Positions 44,816 through 57,330 of a stretch of DNA of 64,000 bases are shown one piece after another. Below the pieces are notes generated by a model that had not been told where the DNA came from, did no database searches, and worked only from the letters and a program-made list of their open reading frames with translations. Source of the DNA: Lycorma delicatula. Lineage: Eukaryota > Arthropoda > Insecta > Hemiptera > Fulgoridae. Position 1 is the stretch's first letter. Each line of letters starts with the position of its first letter. The stretch covers positions 164,406,575 to 164,470,574 of the forward strand of contig NC_134455.1 in NCBI RefSeq assembly GCF_047948215.1, given 5' to 3'. The position numbers and the translations under genes were made by a program.

Positions 44816-45903
44816 AAGCTATTTTATGGTAAAATTCCCCGAATTTTGGGGTAGCACCTCATACATTTAGACCAACGACTTTCCAACTTTTTATTGCCTC
44901 AATATAGTGATGATATTTGTTCAACTCTGCAAAATAAGAGGTGTCTCAACTTTAGACTCATCATTTGAGGCGGCTTCATCCGGCGAGCCATTTCTTCAGG
45001 TTTAGTCAGAGGAAGTAATCACTGGAAGCCAAAAACGACTCATGAAGAAGAAGTTTGATGCGTAAGTCATGGAGTTTTGTAACAGCTACCAGAGACATGT
45101 TTGCAGGCGCAATATCGTGGTGAAAGAGCACTTTCCTTTTGGCCAGGTTTACAGATGTGGACGTTTAAATTGAACAGTACCCTTCAATAATCGGTCTAGT
45201 ATTGAAGCGTAATATTCCCCGATGGTAATCTGTTTTTTATTGGATAGTTTACGAGCACCAAATATCGAAAATTCCAAAAAGCCGTAGTCATGAGTTTTCC
45301 TACAGACGGAACTCTTTTCGCGTTTGGCATTGTTCTGGCACACTTTCACCTGCTCCAACCCACTATTTCGAATGCTGTATGGCCTATGCGGGCCATGATC
45401 TTGCATATACTGTTATAAAACGACAAAGAAACTTAGCAGAATCGTTTAAATAACTTTAAACGCCATTGAGAGATGTTTAATCGAATACGTTTTTGGTTGA
45501 CTGTTAATAAACGCGACAGCTATCTAGCGGGAAGCTTTTCATATTTAAAACATCGTGTAAAGTGTAGTGGACAAAGTCTATCGAGTTGTTTGAATGTCAG
45601 TAAGCTCGCTTACTTTCAGTCAGCGATCATTTGTATAACTTTTGTGACGATTTATATCTTCTTTCTATGTCCGACGGGGTTAAACCTTTTGAATAAAGTA
45701 CATTATAACAGCTAGAAATTCAATTTTATCTATTTTTTAGAAAATATCAGAACTTGTTCGCTTTATTTGATAGCCAAACACAAGCAACTAAACCCACCCG
45801 TCTGAAACTTTGCAACACGTCTTCTAAATCATCATACCTGATAAATATCATAGTCATTTGGTCATACTTGCGCCATGTCTGAGTCAGGGCAAGAACTTCC
45901 CAA

Positions 45904-48714
45904 ACGACCCTGTTATATTAGGTTAAAAGATATATTCTTTCCCTTAAAAATTTCAATGCGACTTATTAATGTCAATGTTTCATATTTCAATGTATTAAAT
46001 ATAGAAATCTAAAACGCTTTAAAAGTTCGCTTAAAACAGTATAATTAATAATTCTGTTTGCATAAAGCCTCTAATTCCTTTTTTCAGAATTATTGTTTTT
46101 CAACAAATTAATTTAAGTTCAAAGCATATTTTTTTTTTGATTATATCTTTCTGGATATAATTTTTACACATTTATTCCAGTAAATATTCGACTGAAAAAG
46201 AAAATGAATACAATAGAATGGTAGTGAAAGAATGGAGAATCCATAAATCAGAAAATCGTTCCGTAGGAAGAATAAGAAATCAGCTGGATAAATACATTCA
46301 ACAAACATAAATATTTCATTAAAAAGTAAAATTAAACTGATCAGTTATAAACAAATTTTTAAAAGATGAATGGTAAGAGATTTTCAAATCATGTTTCAAA
46401 AGGGAATAGAAGATTTTTAAGTTAACTGAGCACGATAAACACTAAATCTGATCATGTACTTTAGGAAATCCACTAAGAAGTTGAGATATTTGCGTTGTTT
46501 TTATTCTGTCAAAAAGATTTACTATCAAAATAAGTTCATTTAATTAATATTTATAAACAAATATAATAGAGACTATAAATTTATCTGTAATTCATCTTAC
46601 AGTAATATAATAATGCTGGCTTGTAAAAATATGTATGATGTTCTCTTTGGAAAACCGTTTCTATATTTGTGCAAACCATTTTATTGCAGTCCTGTAATAA
46701 TGTGATTGCATTAATTACATTATAAATTTACCTGTTTTTAATTCTTTCTCTCTTGATTTCTTCCTTTAGATCACTAAACCTATTGTGGGTTCTTGCGGAT
46801 ATTAGTTTTCGCACACCCTACGGATATTTTTAAAGTTTTTATTTTTATAACACAGATTCTGTCTAATTTGCAACGTCAACCAGTAAAAATGTATTAAATT
46901 AAATGTTTAAGAAAAATAAACACCGATATATTTTCTAACAATGGATTCGAAATTTATCTATGCTGAACGGTCAACCTTCAACTTGTTGATTCTACTCCAA
47001 CGTTCCAAACGCAAAACCACTATTGTGGTTTTAATATTATTTTATATCAAAATAAAATTCCGTAGGTGACTAGTAATAATTTCAAAACTATAAAACTGTC
47101 TTTCTCTAACAACCTTGAGAAATCAATGCTAAATTATAAATATACAAAAATCTAGTTAGTCATTCAATAAACTAATTAAAAAAATTTTTTTAAAAAATTA
47201 AATAGATTAGTGAGGCATGGTTGTCAATTATAACGGTTTGAAACTGTGAAAGATTATTAATAAATGTAGAAATTACGTTTATATTTTGTAATTAGCATTT
47301 TTATAACATCTCATAAGGTTTTAATCGCAGCTAAGTTCCTTTATTCTTTGGTAAGTAAGACCTATGAATAATATGAAGATTGTTACAACGATCTGGAAAC
47401 AAATTCATATTACAAAACTGAGAGTAACTAGTCGACAGAAAGAGTTACAGATATTTACAGCTAAAACATACTATTTTTTCAGAACTGCAGAAACATAGAG
47501 CCAGCTTTAAATTTTAAAATAATAAGATGTTTATGTAATTTGTAAATTTTCATGCAGATTATCGAAAAACCTAGGGTAGGAAATATCTTTCTTCGATAAC
47601 TGTTCCTGTTTTTTGAGATACTGGTAACGTAGATTGCAGAAAAAAATTCGAGCAAGAGATAAAAAAGGGATAACGTCCTGCAGGACTTTTTTCTATTGCG
47701 ATACACTCTCAGATTGTGTTGTGTAATGTACTTGTAGCAGTTACTGAGATAAAAACTCAAACGTTATTATAAGTATTCAGCATTTAATTAGATTACCCAG
47801 TTACTACGTACACAATTCTAAATTCATTGTAATATTATTACAAAATTAAATGACACAACTGTCGATCAGCTGAAATTGTTATTTCGAAACATTACTGCAA
47901 ATTTAAATGGTAAATTAGCTATCAATTATTAATTCAGCTGCTTCTTTTTAACAGAGTTAAATTATTATTATTTTGCATTCAGCATAATTCAAATGTCACC
48001 TGACATCGACTTGGTATGAACTGATGGACTCCTAAATTCATTATGAAATAAAGAATTACACTGTAATGGATCACAGATCTTTGTGTTCTTTTGTGCAATC
48101 AAATTTTACCTTTTTCTAAGTTCAGATTTTAATTTATTAACATATTTATTATTCAAATAATATGTTCTCTGAGCTTCTTTCGAAATGATGTTAGGTATGA
48201 TGTATGTGACGATAGATTTTCCAGCATATTACGATTAATCAAATCAACTGGTACTAGGCAGTAAAATGCATTGAAAAAACCGGAAGTATAATTTCTCGTA
48301 CTTGCGGTGAGACCAAACTCTGCCACCATTAAGGTAAAATCATTAGATGTATTGAAGAACTCCCCTCCCACAACAGTTCCGAAATTAGCTGTAAACGTGA
48401 CATAAATAGAATCTAGAAAATTCATCAATTTTTCTATTCACAAGGTTATTAAAAAAAATGGACTACACGCTTTTAAATTATAACATGTGGAAAACTTTTT
48501 CAATGATGATTTTATCGCTGAACCGAGAACTGCGATATCATGGTCCTAAAAAGTGATTGATGGTGATTATGATGGTAGTGCTAGCCTTCCTGTAGCTCGG
48601 CCGAGCCAATTATTTTTAATAATAACGGGTTCTCAATAGTCCTCGAACACTATTCTCTTCTAAACTTCCAATTAATAATACATCTAACGTTTCTTTCTTA
48701 TTTTTTTTGTTTTA
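45904..48714. other. AT-rich stretch, no gene seen
   Basis: Short frames at 47479-47760 and 48153-48428 (both minus) have no recognisable motif. No repeat boundary was found. Confidence 0.4.
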
Positions 48715-50060
48715 AGTCGGAAGTGGGAAAATTTGCCTCAACCAAACGCCTAGTGGCCCATACATATTGGGTGTGTGGGGTTCACCGCCTACTGCAGTGG
48801 GACCAACTAAAAAACCACTCCCTCACGCAACGTGATGCTGGAATTGCCGCCAACGGGCACACCTCACATTCATTGAAATATTTAGACCTCTCATTCCACT
48901 ATACACTATACACAATATATATACTATACACATAACTCCTGACAATGGTACCGACCCCAGAGGGCAAGGCCGCGTCCCCCGGAAGCCATCGATGACGACA
49001 ATGCAAGGGCATCCCCGCCATCCGCTCCCGAGAGCTGGCACCCTATCACCGCCCTCACACGACATCCTCACTGTCCTCCACGTTCTTCTTCAACTAATTT
49101 TTTCCGAAGTACTCTTCGGAACCACTGAACACATATGTTCCAGCCCTCACCGGAAGATAGCCTCAAATGCATGATACCCTCCGGTGAGTCCAAATCTTCC
49201 TAAGGTTTCTCCTCCAGTCACCTAAAGCAGTCAAAAAATGTATGCCTTTAGGAATCCACCGCATCCCAACCCCTTAGGGGAAACACACCCACCCACCTTG
49301 TGACGTTACCGGTCACAACATCACCTACTCCGTTCCAAGCCCTGATGGGCTTTACCGGAGGTCGTCTTTAGACCCTCTAACTAATTACATCTCACAGTCA
49401 TCAGCCAGGCATCAGTCGGGATGCCACCGATGTAAATGCCTCGGCATTTACATCAGTAAAATACAAATCAAATTTCGCCTTCACGTAGATCTCAAACGAA
49501 AATCTTCACATCCAACCTAACATGATTCCCACAAACTAACTGACCAAAACCGCGGAAGCGCAAACCCCGCGCCTATTAAATATTTGACAACACCGTTCAT
49601 GATTTTGAACGCTTCAGGAAACGAACGAGTCTAAAGTTAAATTAGTGCTACACTCATACCAATCAAAATTAAGTTTTCCGCAGCATAGAAGTTTAGACCT
49701 ACACCCAAATAAGTCGACCGACCCATTTAGATCACTTAACAAGGGGAACGCAACCTCATTACGGTCCGCGCAGAAGCCGGGGACAAACCCCACACCCACA
49801 CCCAGTCCCATCATGGTGTCTCGCGTGGCTTTACCAAGTCACGACCAGGACCGCCACCGGAGGATGGAAGTCACGCCACCAGTCGCACGGGTTTACGTAC
49901 CCCGGCGGCGCGGCCACCCCCGCCAACGGAAGCTCAAAATCGAATCAAAAACAATACCAATATAACCGTGGCACGATGCCAAAGCGCCTTCCTCCAACCA
50001 ATCCAATGCCTAGGCCGGAACCCTAGCCACCCGAGATCCTACCACCATTGAGTACCTCGA
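48715..50060 (-). other. GC-rich 3' UTR of R1-clade element
   Basis: The composition is clearly richer in GC than the flanks and lies just downstream, in element orientation, of the RT C-terminus. On the minus strand it ends in an A-rich run at about 48695-48720 (ACTTAAAACAAAAAAAATAA), as expected of a LINE 3' end. Frames within it (such as 49645-49965) look like chance. Confidence 0.6.
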
Positions 50061-51419
50061 TTATACTCCCTCTGCAGACCTACACACCGCAAGGGCGCGA
50101 TGAAGACCAGCCACTTTAGACCACTCCTCGCGGATCATCCAGTTAATACGAAGATCCAGAAAGGAATGTATTCTCTCAAATTCTGTAACAGTTCGTGAAC
50201 GTTCGACCTCGTATTGGGGGCAGACGTAGAGGACGTGGTCCACTGTATCATCAGTTCCACAATCCGGGCAGTGACTCGAATCCACCAAACGAAACCTAGC
50301 CAAACTCGCCCGAAAGGCACCGTACCCGGAGAGAAACTGTGTAATGTATCGATTGGGGGAGACCCATCCAATAGCACCTAAATCAGACACTATAGGAAAT
50401 ATACCATGTGTGTAGCTACCTGTGGGGGATTCGTCCCACCTGATCTGCCAAAACGCAAGGCCCCGGTCTTCAAGCTCTTGTTTTCGTTCTGACGGCAATA
50501 GGTTATTACCTTGTAAATGTAGCGTTCCTTACGCTCATTAACCAACATATCTTTTGGTTTGGCTCCGTCTGTAACACAGACTGCCTCCTGCGAGACTGTT
50601 TTATAACCGCCTATAATAGCCAGCAAGAGGAGTCGCTGGGCTCGCAGCAAAATGTCCGCACAATATCTAAAAGCCATACGGTGAGCCCAGACAGGCGCAG
50701 CATACAGCATAATAGATTCGATGACACCTTTGTAAAGGATACGCATGGTACGGTAATTTAACCCCCAATCGGGATGAATGACTCTACAGATTCCATAAAA
50801 AACATCAGCGGCCTTTTTTGCTACATACTGTAGATGTTACTTGAACCGAAAATTCTCATCAAGGATAACACATAGGTATTTTTGAGTCGTAACTTACCGA
50901 ATGGGAGACCAGTCATCCGGACCCGGATTCGTTGGGTAGTAGACAATCCACCCTTAAGCAACATCATTGTGGTTTTCTCTGGGCTGAAAATCATTTTATG
51001 TTGGAGACTCCACAGTCGGTGTGTCTCACAAGCACGAGCAGCTCGGAACTTTACCTCGTTACGCGAATCCCCTTTAATCAGTAGCAGCGCGTCGTCAGCA
51101 TAAGCGACGATACGACAACCACATTGCAACCTTAAACGCAACATCGAATCGAATTCTATGGTCCAAAGAAGGGGACACAGAACACTGCCCTGATGGCATT
51201 CTTTAATTGAGGTCTTTGAGCCACCGTCACGCAGTGAAACGGTCTGATAGCTGAAGTAACTTGAGAGCACTTCTAGTTTATTTCGTATACACTTAACGCT
51301 TCTGCATCTGAAACAGGCAGAGGGCCACCATAAATTGTTAAATGGCCCGTATATGTCCAGAAAAATCCCTAATACATGTTTACATGGAGTAGAAAAAGGT
51401 ATAACCATCACCTTTAGTG
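50061..51419 (-). pseudogene. R1-clade RT part B (domain 3 to C-terminal knuckle)
   Basis: It begins at HVLGIFLDIYGPFNNLWWPS (near 51320-51380), then YFSYQTVSLRDGG, HQGSVLCPLLWTIEFDSMLR, and an intact catalytic box VAYADDALLL (about 51083-51112). FSPEKTTMMLLKGG is followed by the thumb (YKGVIESIMLYAAPVWAHRM, 50670-50740) and the C-terminal CCHC-like motif CPDCGTDDTVDHVLYVC (50223-50273). Frames change at about 50820 and 50450. The YADD box is intact but the gene is not. It follows directly on part A, from which it may be separate in origin. Confidence 0.88.
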
Positions 51420-52010
51420 ATCCTCAGTGCTCTTGCCCAGTCGGAAACCATACTGGTTGCCATTAGCAAATGATCAGTGGCAGCCGCCACCACCACGGCT
51501 AAATCGTCGATATAGGCCACCAGTTCCACATCCCCTCCACAACATCCACCACTCTGTGCCGCATCAACCGAGCTTCTTCCCTTGCAGAAGCCATACTGCC
51601 TGTCTGATAGTTCGCCGTCCTCTGCAACACCTCCTGAAACCCAGTGTAATGTCAAACAGCTTGCCCAAACTGTCGAGAAGGCAAAATGATCTATAACCTG
51701 GTGAGCCATTTTCTCTCCCACCTCCTTTAGGCAGGAGGACCACCCTTGCCGCCTTCCACGGCATCAGTATACTTGTACAAACAGCCATTAAAGGCCTCCA
51801 AAATGTGGAGGGAGAGGCCTCCGCCAACGCCTTCATCGCCGCTGCTGTTACGTTGTCAGCTCCTTGGCTTTTCTTTGGGCGGAGTCGAGACACCGCATAC
51901 CACAATTCGTCAGCCGTGACCCGCGGTATCCCAGTAACCGCCAACTCCCTCCATCTTGGATTTACGTCCCTGGGAAACAATGCTAACAGCTTTTCTCTTA
52001 AACACACTTT
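51420..52010 (-). pseudogene. R1-clade RT part A (fingers and a second active-site box)
   Basis: From 52007 down: MCLREKLLALFPRD, VTADELWYAVSRLRPKKSQG, ADNVTAAAMKALAEASPSTF, ARVVLLPKGGG, GSPGYRSFCLLDSLGKLFD. A frame change leads to GELSDRQYGFCKGRSSVDA (51560-51620). Directly after it is ELVAYIDDLAVVV (51492-51530), an RT active-site box that should lie about 100 residues further on, so domains 3-4 are deleted. After VSDWARALRI the sequence switches to part B. Confidence 0.85.
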
Positions 52011-52529
52011 AGGGAGCCTTTAGGGAACACACTTTAGGGACTTCAGGGAGTCACACAAAGACATCCCTAACCCCCTCGTCACCAGCTTGTACGCTAGGTC
52101 CCCAGGAGTTCTCGTTAAGGTGGTCACAAATCCCCCTCCACATTTCCATCTTGGCCCTTTGTATAGCCCTTATGAGGTTCTTAGTGAAATTTTTTAATTC
52201 TGCCCTCACCTGTTCACATGTCTTTTGATTTTCTCCCCTCCTTAGTCTGGTGAGAATGCGTCTATTACGTTCAAATACTCTCCGCTGCCCAGCTAACTCC
52301 TCCAGCTACCAATACACATGTTTGGATCGTACCATTCTTCTATTTAGGGCATATGCACAAGTTTCCGGGATGACAACATCAAGGTTCACATCCCCTCCAT
52401 CTTCCTGCTACCCATGCACCAGTTTCTCAATAAAGGCCATCTGTAATTGTCGAGTATCCGAAGGCCGAAAAATTCATTGCCCACTCTGATCCTCGAGGCA
52501 TGCCTCTCGCCTCCCAACGACGAGCTCAT
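52011..52529 (-). pseudogene. R1-clade ORF2 linker between endonuclease and RT, decayed
   Basis: GC-moderate sequence lying between the endonuclease SDHL and the RT start of the same element. Many stops occur in all frames. It is assigned by position. Confidence 0.55.
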
Positions 52530-53126
52530 TCATAGGTGATCACTGAGCGTCTCCTCCTCAAGAAACCGCCATCGCCCAGCACTCACCAAACTACCAGTAA
52601 TGAATGTCAGGTCGTGAACGGACTCCGATATTCCTCTGAGAAAGGTAGGAACGCCCTGTGTGTTGAGGCATGCCATATTTAATGACGCCATCGCCTCCGC
52701 CAGCAGCCTCCCTCTTTCATTGACGGACGCTCCTGCTATATCCAGGAATTTGGCGTTAAAATTGCCTAACACAATTATAGTGCCCGTGTGAGCCCTCACC
52801 GCCACCGCCAAGTCATCCAGGAATCTATTAAATTGGTCAATGCTGCAATTAGGGGAGGCATAACAACTAAAAACAGTCTTCCCTCAGCACAAACCCGAAC
52901 GAAGCAATCACCTCTGCCCTGCCGAGTGACAGCCCGGTCTCACTACCAGTAATGCAGCGATACATCTCTGGTCTTCGCTCCAGCCGCCCTCCGAAATCAC
53001 TGCATAGTTCGGCTCCGACACTGCCAATATGTCTCTCCCAGCCACTCTGATAATAGCCAATAGGAGGTCGTGGGAGCGTCTGTTCCTGTTAACATTTAAT
53101 TGAATTATTTTTAGTTCCTCAGACAC
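52530..53126 (-). pseudogene. R1-clade ORF2 endonuclease (APE-type) remnant
   Basis: The start MSEELKIIQLNVNRNRRSHD (53126) and AGRDILAVSEPN match the N-terminus of the apurinic-type endonuclease. After a gap, VRAHTGTIIVLGNFNAKF (about 52750-52800) carries the GDFN-type metal-binding motif as GNFN. A C-terminal LEEETLSDHL retains the SDH catalytic segment. A frameshift divides the two frames between 52811 and 52908. It nicks target DNA in functional relatives; this copy is broken. Confidence 0.85.
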
Positions 53127-53129
53127 TGT

Positions 53130-53605
53130 CCACTGTGGCTCTCATAGTGGCTCTCATAATGGCTCTCTTCGCACCACATTTTCAACACCTCGCCTTTTCT
53201 CGGCATCCCGTCCTGATATGCCCTTCCTTGCCACAGTGGATGCATCTTTTAGATCTGTCTGGGCCATTACAAGTGGCCGCCCTGTGACCCAGGTCCCAGC
53301 ACCTATAACATCTCCCTTACTGCATAGCAAGTGCCACCCTGCTTGAGACAATGCCTATTCGCAGGCGTCCCTTCTTTAATAATTTCTCCGCTTCGCCCTT
53401 ATAAATCGCCAGTGAAGTCTGAATATTCGAGCTGGCCGGTCTCAGCCTAACGGTCTTCTTTCCTCGTCTATTTCTACTATTTCCACCACAGCCCGAACCA
53501 CCTCCTCTTTGGTAGTGAGGGCATCTATGTCCTTAATAATGACTCGTTGGATGCGCTCCCTTTTTCTTAAAGCGACTTTCACTCCTTGGACCCTCTCCTG
53601 GCTTT
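53130..53605 (-). pseudogene. R1-clade ORF1 (gag-like) C-terminal part with zinc knuckles
   Basis: Minus-strand translation gives IKKSQERVQGVKVALRKRER, IQRVIIKDIDALTTKEEVVR, then ASSNIQTSLAIYKG. Two CCHC knuckles follow: CYRCWDLGHRAATC (about 53270-53315) and CIHCGKEGHIRTGC (53203-53244). A third, starting CGAK, is disrupted. The knuckle array just before the endonuclease ORF is the standard R1-clade layout. The N-terminal half is missing; the truncation point is near 53605. Confidence 0.85.
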
Positions 53606-53639
53606 TCTTGATCAAGTCCCAAATGCATCCATTACTTCA

Positions 53640-53900
53640 CAAAGACACAGCTGTCAATAGGTCCCAGATCAAAACGCTCTATGAGATGTTTTACTTTAAA
53701 TGGCAATTTTATAAGCACTGGTTTTACAGACATGTTATTCTGGTGTTTTTACCAGCAATTCAGGAAAATTGTGAGCAGTAATAACTTACAGTTACAGCAA
53801 GACCGAGCGCCATCTCATTTTGCTCTGAAGCTACGGCAAATTTTAAATGATTCATCTTCAGATAGATGGATATATCGGATAGTGGCTTGCTGCTAGCTTT
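53640..53900 (+). pseudogene. Fragment of a Tc1/mariner-superfamily transposase
   Basis: Segments LQLQQDRAPSHFALKLRQIL and NDSSSDRWIYR (53780-53870) match the region around the second catalytic Asp (QQDGAPPH, then FPxRWIGR) of a DDE transposase common in arthropods. The upstream piece in another frame fits the preceding strand (FCFYQQ-type). No terminal repeats are seen. It abuts the truncated end of the R1-clade locus. Confidence 0.6.
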
Positions 53901-53904
53901 GAAT

Positions 53905-55855
53905 ATGTTGTAGAAGAAAAATATATTGCCAATCTTAAAAAATATATTTCTGTTGCCAATCTTTAAATCTATTTCTCCTGGATTATTTCTTTTGGGAAGG
54001 TATCTGAAACATAATGTTTACAAAACTTAACCCAAAAGCATTAATGGTCAGAGAAAGCATATAATTAGTGACGATGCATATTTGATCCGATATGATAAAA
54101 TCAAGTTCTAAAGGAAATCACTGGGCTGGGATTAATTCGTTTGCAAGCTTCGTAAGAGAAGAACTTTGAACATAATTGTCGGAAGGTGACTTCCAAAATT
54201 TATTTTATTACTAATTAGAGATAAAAACACAAATTTTAAATCTAACTAGTTTATATTACTTCTTCAGTAAATAATTTTTTTTTGTTTACATAATTACATA
54301 ATGTGTGACAGAAAAGTTTGCAAATGTTATAATGTTAATTTGCCGTAACTGTAGATTCTCAAGTCTGATTAAATCGATCGATCCAAATGGATTTGATTAG
54401 GTCTGACAGGAATCAGCATAAGTTTTCAGTAAGTAATAATGGTTTAGGCGAAATACGGTTTGAGATGTGGTACATCAGTAAAAAATTATTAGTTAAAAAA
54501 TAATGGTAAAAGGTTTGTAAAATATTAAAAATTAGTTATAAATATTTTTTAAAGAAAATGTAATTTTTTTTAATACAGTTATTTCAAATTTAAATAGCAA
54601 CAATGTTTAAATTGAACATGTATTGCTGCTATCTTCCGTTTTAACGTTGTCAGTTAACTACTTTACACTACATTCATCAATTTTCTATTCGTTACAGTTA
54701 ATAGATTATTTTTTATTTTTTGCTCACTGGTTTAAAAATCTTCGACTTCGACTGAATAAGATTCGATCGACCGAGCTCAACCTGCTCAACTGGCCTTCGA
54801 TAAATCAAGGACCCAAGTAAAAAAATTCCTTCAGCATGAACCGTAGATTACAACTGCAGTCGAAAATCAACTATCAAAACCGTCAGTCATCAGAATGAAC
54901 CAGATCTTCTCACCTTAAACAGTGCATCGGATGACCAGATCATCTCAGGAAGGGCAAGGAATTTTTCTTGACGTTACTATCATATCGTCTTTATATGAAT
55001 AATTAAGTATTTTCGATGATTGTTTATGAGAATTTTTAAATACATCTTTAGTTACTATTCATCTGATGTTTTTAATTTCTTTTACCAGAGATTCCTCTTA
55101 AACCAATAGTTCTGTAGTACAATAAATCTAATTAAGAAACACATTAATACAAAACGTAAAAGAATAATTAATAATAAATTAAATAATCTCTATTGTTCCT
55201 CTATTTCACGTTAAATCGCTAAGTTACTGAATAAAATATCGAATGATTTTAGAAAGGTTTGAAATTACTTCACTATAATTGTAATACGTTACTGAATGAA
55301 ATATGAAGGTGAAACGAAAAACACCACAATTTCTACGGCTACTTTTCCTTCATTTCATTTCTTGTGTTTTATATTTTTATAGTTTTTATAGGTGATTACT
55401 GTCAAATAGTAAAGTTTATCAACAATGGATTGGACCATCTTTTTTTTGATAAATTTTATAAAATCCTGTATCATATTTTTATCTTTAATTAAAATGTAAT
55501 TATGATCCAAGCTAGCTGATCGAAGACAGAGAAGAGAAATTTTTTATTACTTTCTGTAATATTTTATTTTTTTAGCTTTTAATATCCAATCTAGTCCCAT
55601 CGTCTAGTCAAGCTTAGTTCTATAATGACTTTTCTAGCATTTTGTGTTCATATATGTCCACAGATAAATAAATGAAATGGTTTATAAAAAAAAATAAAAA
55701 TAAAAATTCTAGCTGCAGAATACGTAAACAAAGTTTTTAAAATACCTTTCAGAAATTATTCAGTTTAAAATGTAATAGTTCTCTCTGGAAAGAGCTGGCA
55801 ACAAAAAAGAGAAATTAAAAATATGGAAACATAAAGTATAAAGATTTTAAGATAT
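53905..55855. other. AT-rich stretch, no gene seen
   Basis: No motif, RNA gene or bounded repeat was recognised. Confidence 0.45.
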
Positions 55856-55980
55856 GTAATATATACACATATATGTGTGTGTGTGTGAGTGCGCGCTTGT
55901 GCGTGTGCGTGTGTAGAGAGAGAGTGAGAGAGAGAAAGCGGGAGAGAGATCAGAATATATATATATGTACTGTATATATA
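55856..55980. repeat. Compound microsatellite (TA, TG, GA blocks)
   Basis: Consecutive blocks of TA, TG/CG and GA-rich repeats, then TA again, lie directly before the repeat copy at 55981. Confidence 0.85.
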
Positions 55981-57330
55981 GATTCAGCTTGATTCGTTGA
56001 CATGCAGAAACTATTGAGATACTTTATTTTTCGGAAGGAGGTGGAAATGCATTTACGCACGGATTGTCTGGCTCCTGCTGGTAGTCTTATCCAACCGCCA
56101 CCAGCAGACTACCGACTAAAACCAACCCCCGCTTTATTGGAGTAAATCCTAAGCACCCTGGAATCGCCACATGGCATTACTTCGGGGTGCGCAGGCCTCC
56201 TAACGAGTTCGCCCGTTCCGACAAAATGTGCAAAAACATTAAATTAAATATACAAGTACACAAAATACTAAATAAAAATTTTACGCAGCCTAAATTAAAT
56301 TGCCCAACGAAGACAGTAACCACATTAAGAATACACACAATTTTTTTTTTGTCGAGCACTCTTCTCTAGCTTTCTGTAGTAGTTTCAGAATTTTTACAAC
56401 CTAAATTAATGAACTGGCTATGCTCCGATTCGATGATACAGGAACATCTGACAAAACAAAGCAAAACACAGCACAAAAAAGCGCCTAAATAATACGAGTA
56501 CACAACAATATTAAACAAAATTATATACAACCTAAATTAGTAGTGTCCACACCAAACTAACGAAGATATTGACCACACAAGGAGCACGCTGCAATTTTAA
56601 TTCACCAGACCCTCTAACTTCCTGGCCACTAACTTCCTTCTTTCCGGCTTCCACCTCGAACACTCGAAAATAGTGTGCTCAGCAGAATCTGCCGCCGCCG
56701 CCGCCCAATAAACACTTGCAGCGGTGTTCCTTTTTCCTATTTTAGAAAGATATGCGTTGAAACACCCGTGCCTTGTGAAGAATTCAGTGAGGTAGAACTC
56801 AAGCTCTCCCACCCTCCTGTTCACCCAATCCTTCACAATCGGTATCAGACGCCTAGTCCAGCTCCCTTTAAGACTACCCCCCCCCCCCCATATCCTTTGC
56901 CAGCTTGCAAACAAACTCTGTCTGGCTAAATTACGCTCCACGGCTTCTTTCCTCTCCCTTCTCACCTTGGCAAGCAACTCGAGAGAAAAAATTCTGACAA
57001 GGCCCATTGCCGCCTCGTAAGTTACTGTACGGTACGCTGATGTTACGCGAAGGGCCATCCTCCTTCGTATTCTTTCCAGAGTGCGACCCCTGGCGATCTG
57101 CAATCCAGCGGCCTACACTGACGCCCCGTACAGTATAACCAAGTCGACTGTTGTAGCTAGCAGCCGACCTTTTGATTGCCGCGTACCTCCTACGTTCGAC
57201 ATGATACGATAGAGAGCTGAGACCGTTTTCAGTATTGAGATACCTAGCGCAGCTTTTTTGATTCAGTGCTTGTAAATAGCCAAGTTCTTTGTTCGTGTTA
57301 TAAATGTATGAATATTATTGATTAATGACG
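55981..57330. repeat. Repeat copy split by an R1-clade insertion
   Basis: Bases 55981-56022 (TTCAGCTTGATTCGTTGACA onward) and 57233-57330 (TATTGAGATACCTAGCGCAG onward) together match the continuous sequence at 60460-60570. The 11 bp TATTGAGATAC are present at both junctions (56012-56022 and 57233-57243) and once in the uninterrupted copy, marking them as a target duplication. Confidence 0.85.
56023..57232 (-). mobile_element. R1-clade retrotransposon, 5'-truncated (1210 bp)
   Basis: The minus strand encodes the C-terminal part of R1-type ORF2: STTVDLVILYGAS-like thumb segment (57090-57150), LQIARGRTLERIRRRMALRV, TSAYRTVTYEAAMGLVR, WTRRLIPIVKDWVNRR, FTRHGCFNAYLSKIGK and a decayed knuckle ending AEHTIFECSRW (56597-57110). 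The first Cys of the knuckle is lost (SVYWAAAA). A GC-rich 3' UTR follows to 56023, ending CCGAAAAATAAA. Flanking 11-bp duplications and the uninterrupted homologous site at 60.46 kb confirm the boundaries. Confidence 0.9.

Larger units (their letters stand above)
43490..44861 (+). mobile_element. Mariner element 1, full length (1372 bp), inserted in mariner 2
   Basis: The ends CGAGGTGCTACCC (43490) and GGGGTAGCACCTCA (to 44861) form about 30-bp terminal inverted repeats, flanked by TA at 43488-43489 and 44862-44863, the mariner target duplication. It carries a transposase gene at 43704-44811. It lies wholly within the 3' part of the older mariner 2. Confidence 0.93.
43400..45903 (-). mobile_element. 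Mariner element 2 (irritans-like), interrupted by mariner 1
   Basis: The terminal repeats TTGGGAAATTCTTGGCCTGA (43400) and, on the opposite strand, TTGGGAAGTTCTTGCCCTGA (ending at 45903) match at 21 of 24 bases. The minus strand carries decayed transposase: KIEFLAVIMYFIQK near 45680-45720, REKSSVCRKTHDYGFLEFSI, TIGEYYASILDRLLKG and FKRPHL (45149-45330). HHDIAPANMS (about 45086-45118) carries the second catalytic Asp, SSDYF (about 45015-45030) the third. NKYHHYIEAIKSWKVVG lies at 44870-44930. The C-terminal end and 3' UTR resume on the far side of mariner 1, at 43488 downwards. The first catalytic segment is not readable. The gene is dead through many shifts and stops. Confidence 0.85.

Noticed and set aside
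45473..45715. 80-codon plus-strand ORF
   Set aside because: It lies on the opposite strand to mariner 2's N-terminal coding region and is explained as its shadow.
49645..49965. 106-codon plus-strand ORF
   Set aside because: It falls within the GC-rich 3' UTR of the minus-strand R1-clade element; the Pro/Arg-rich product has no recognisable motif.
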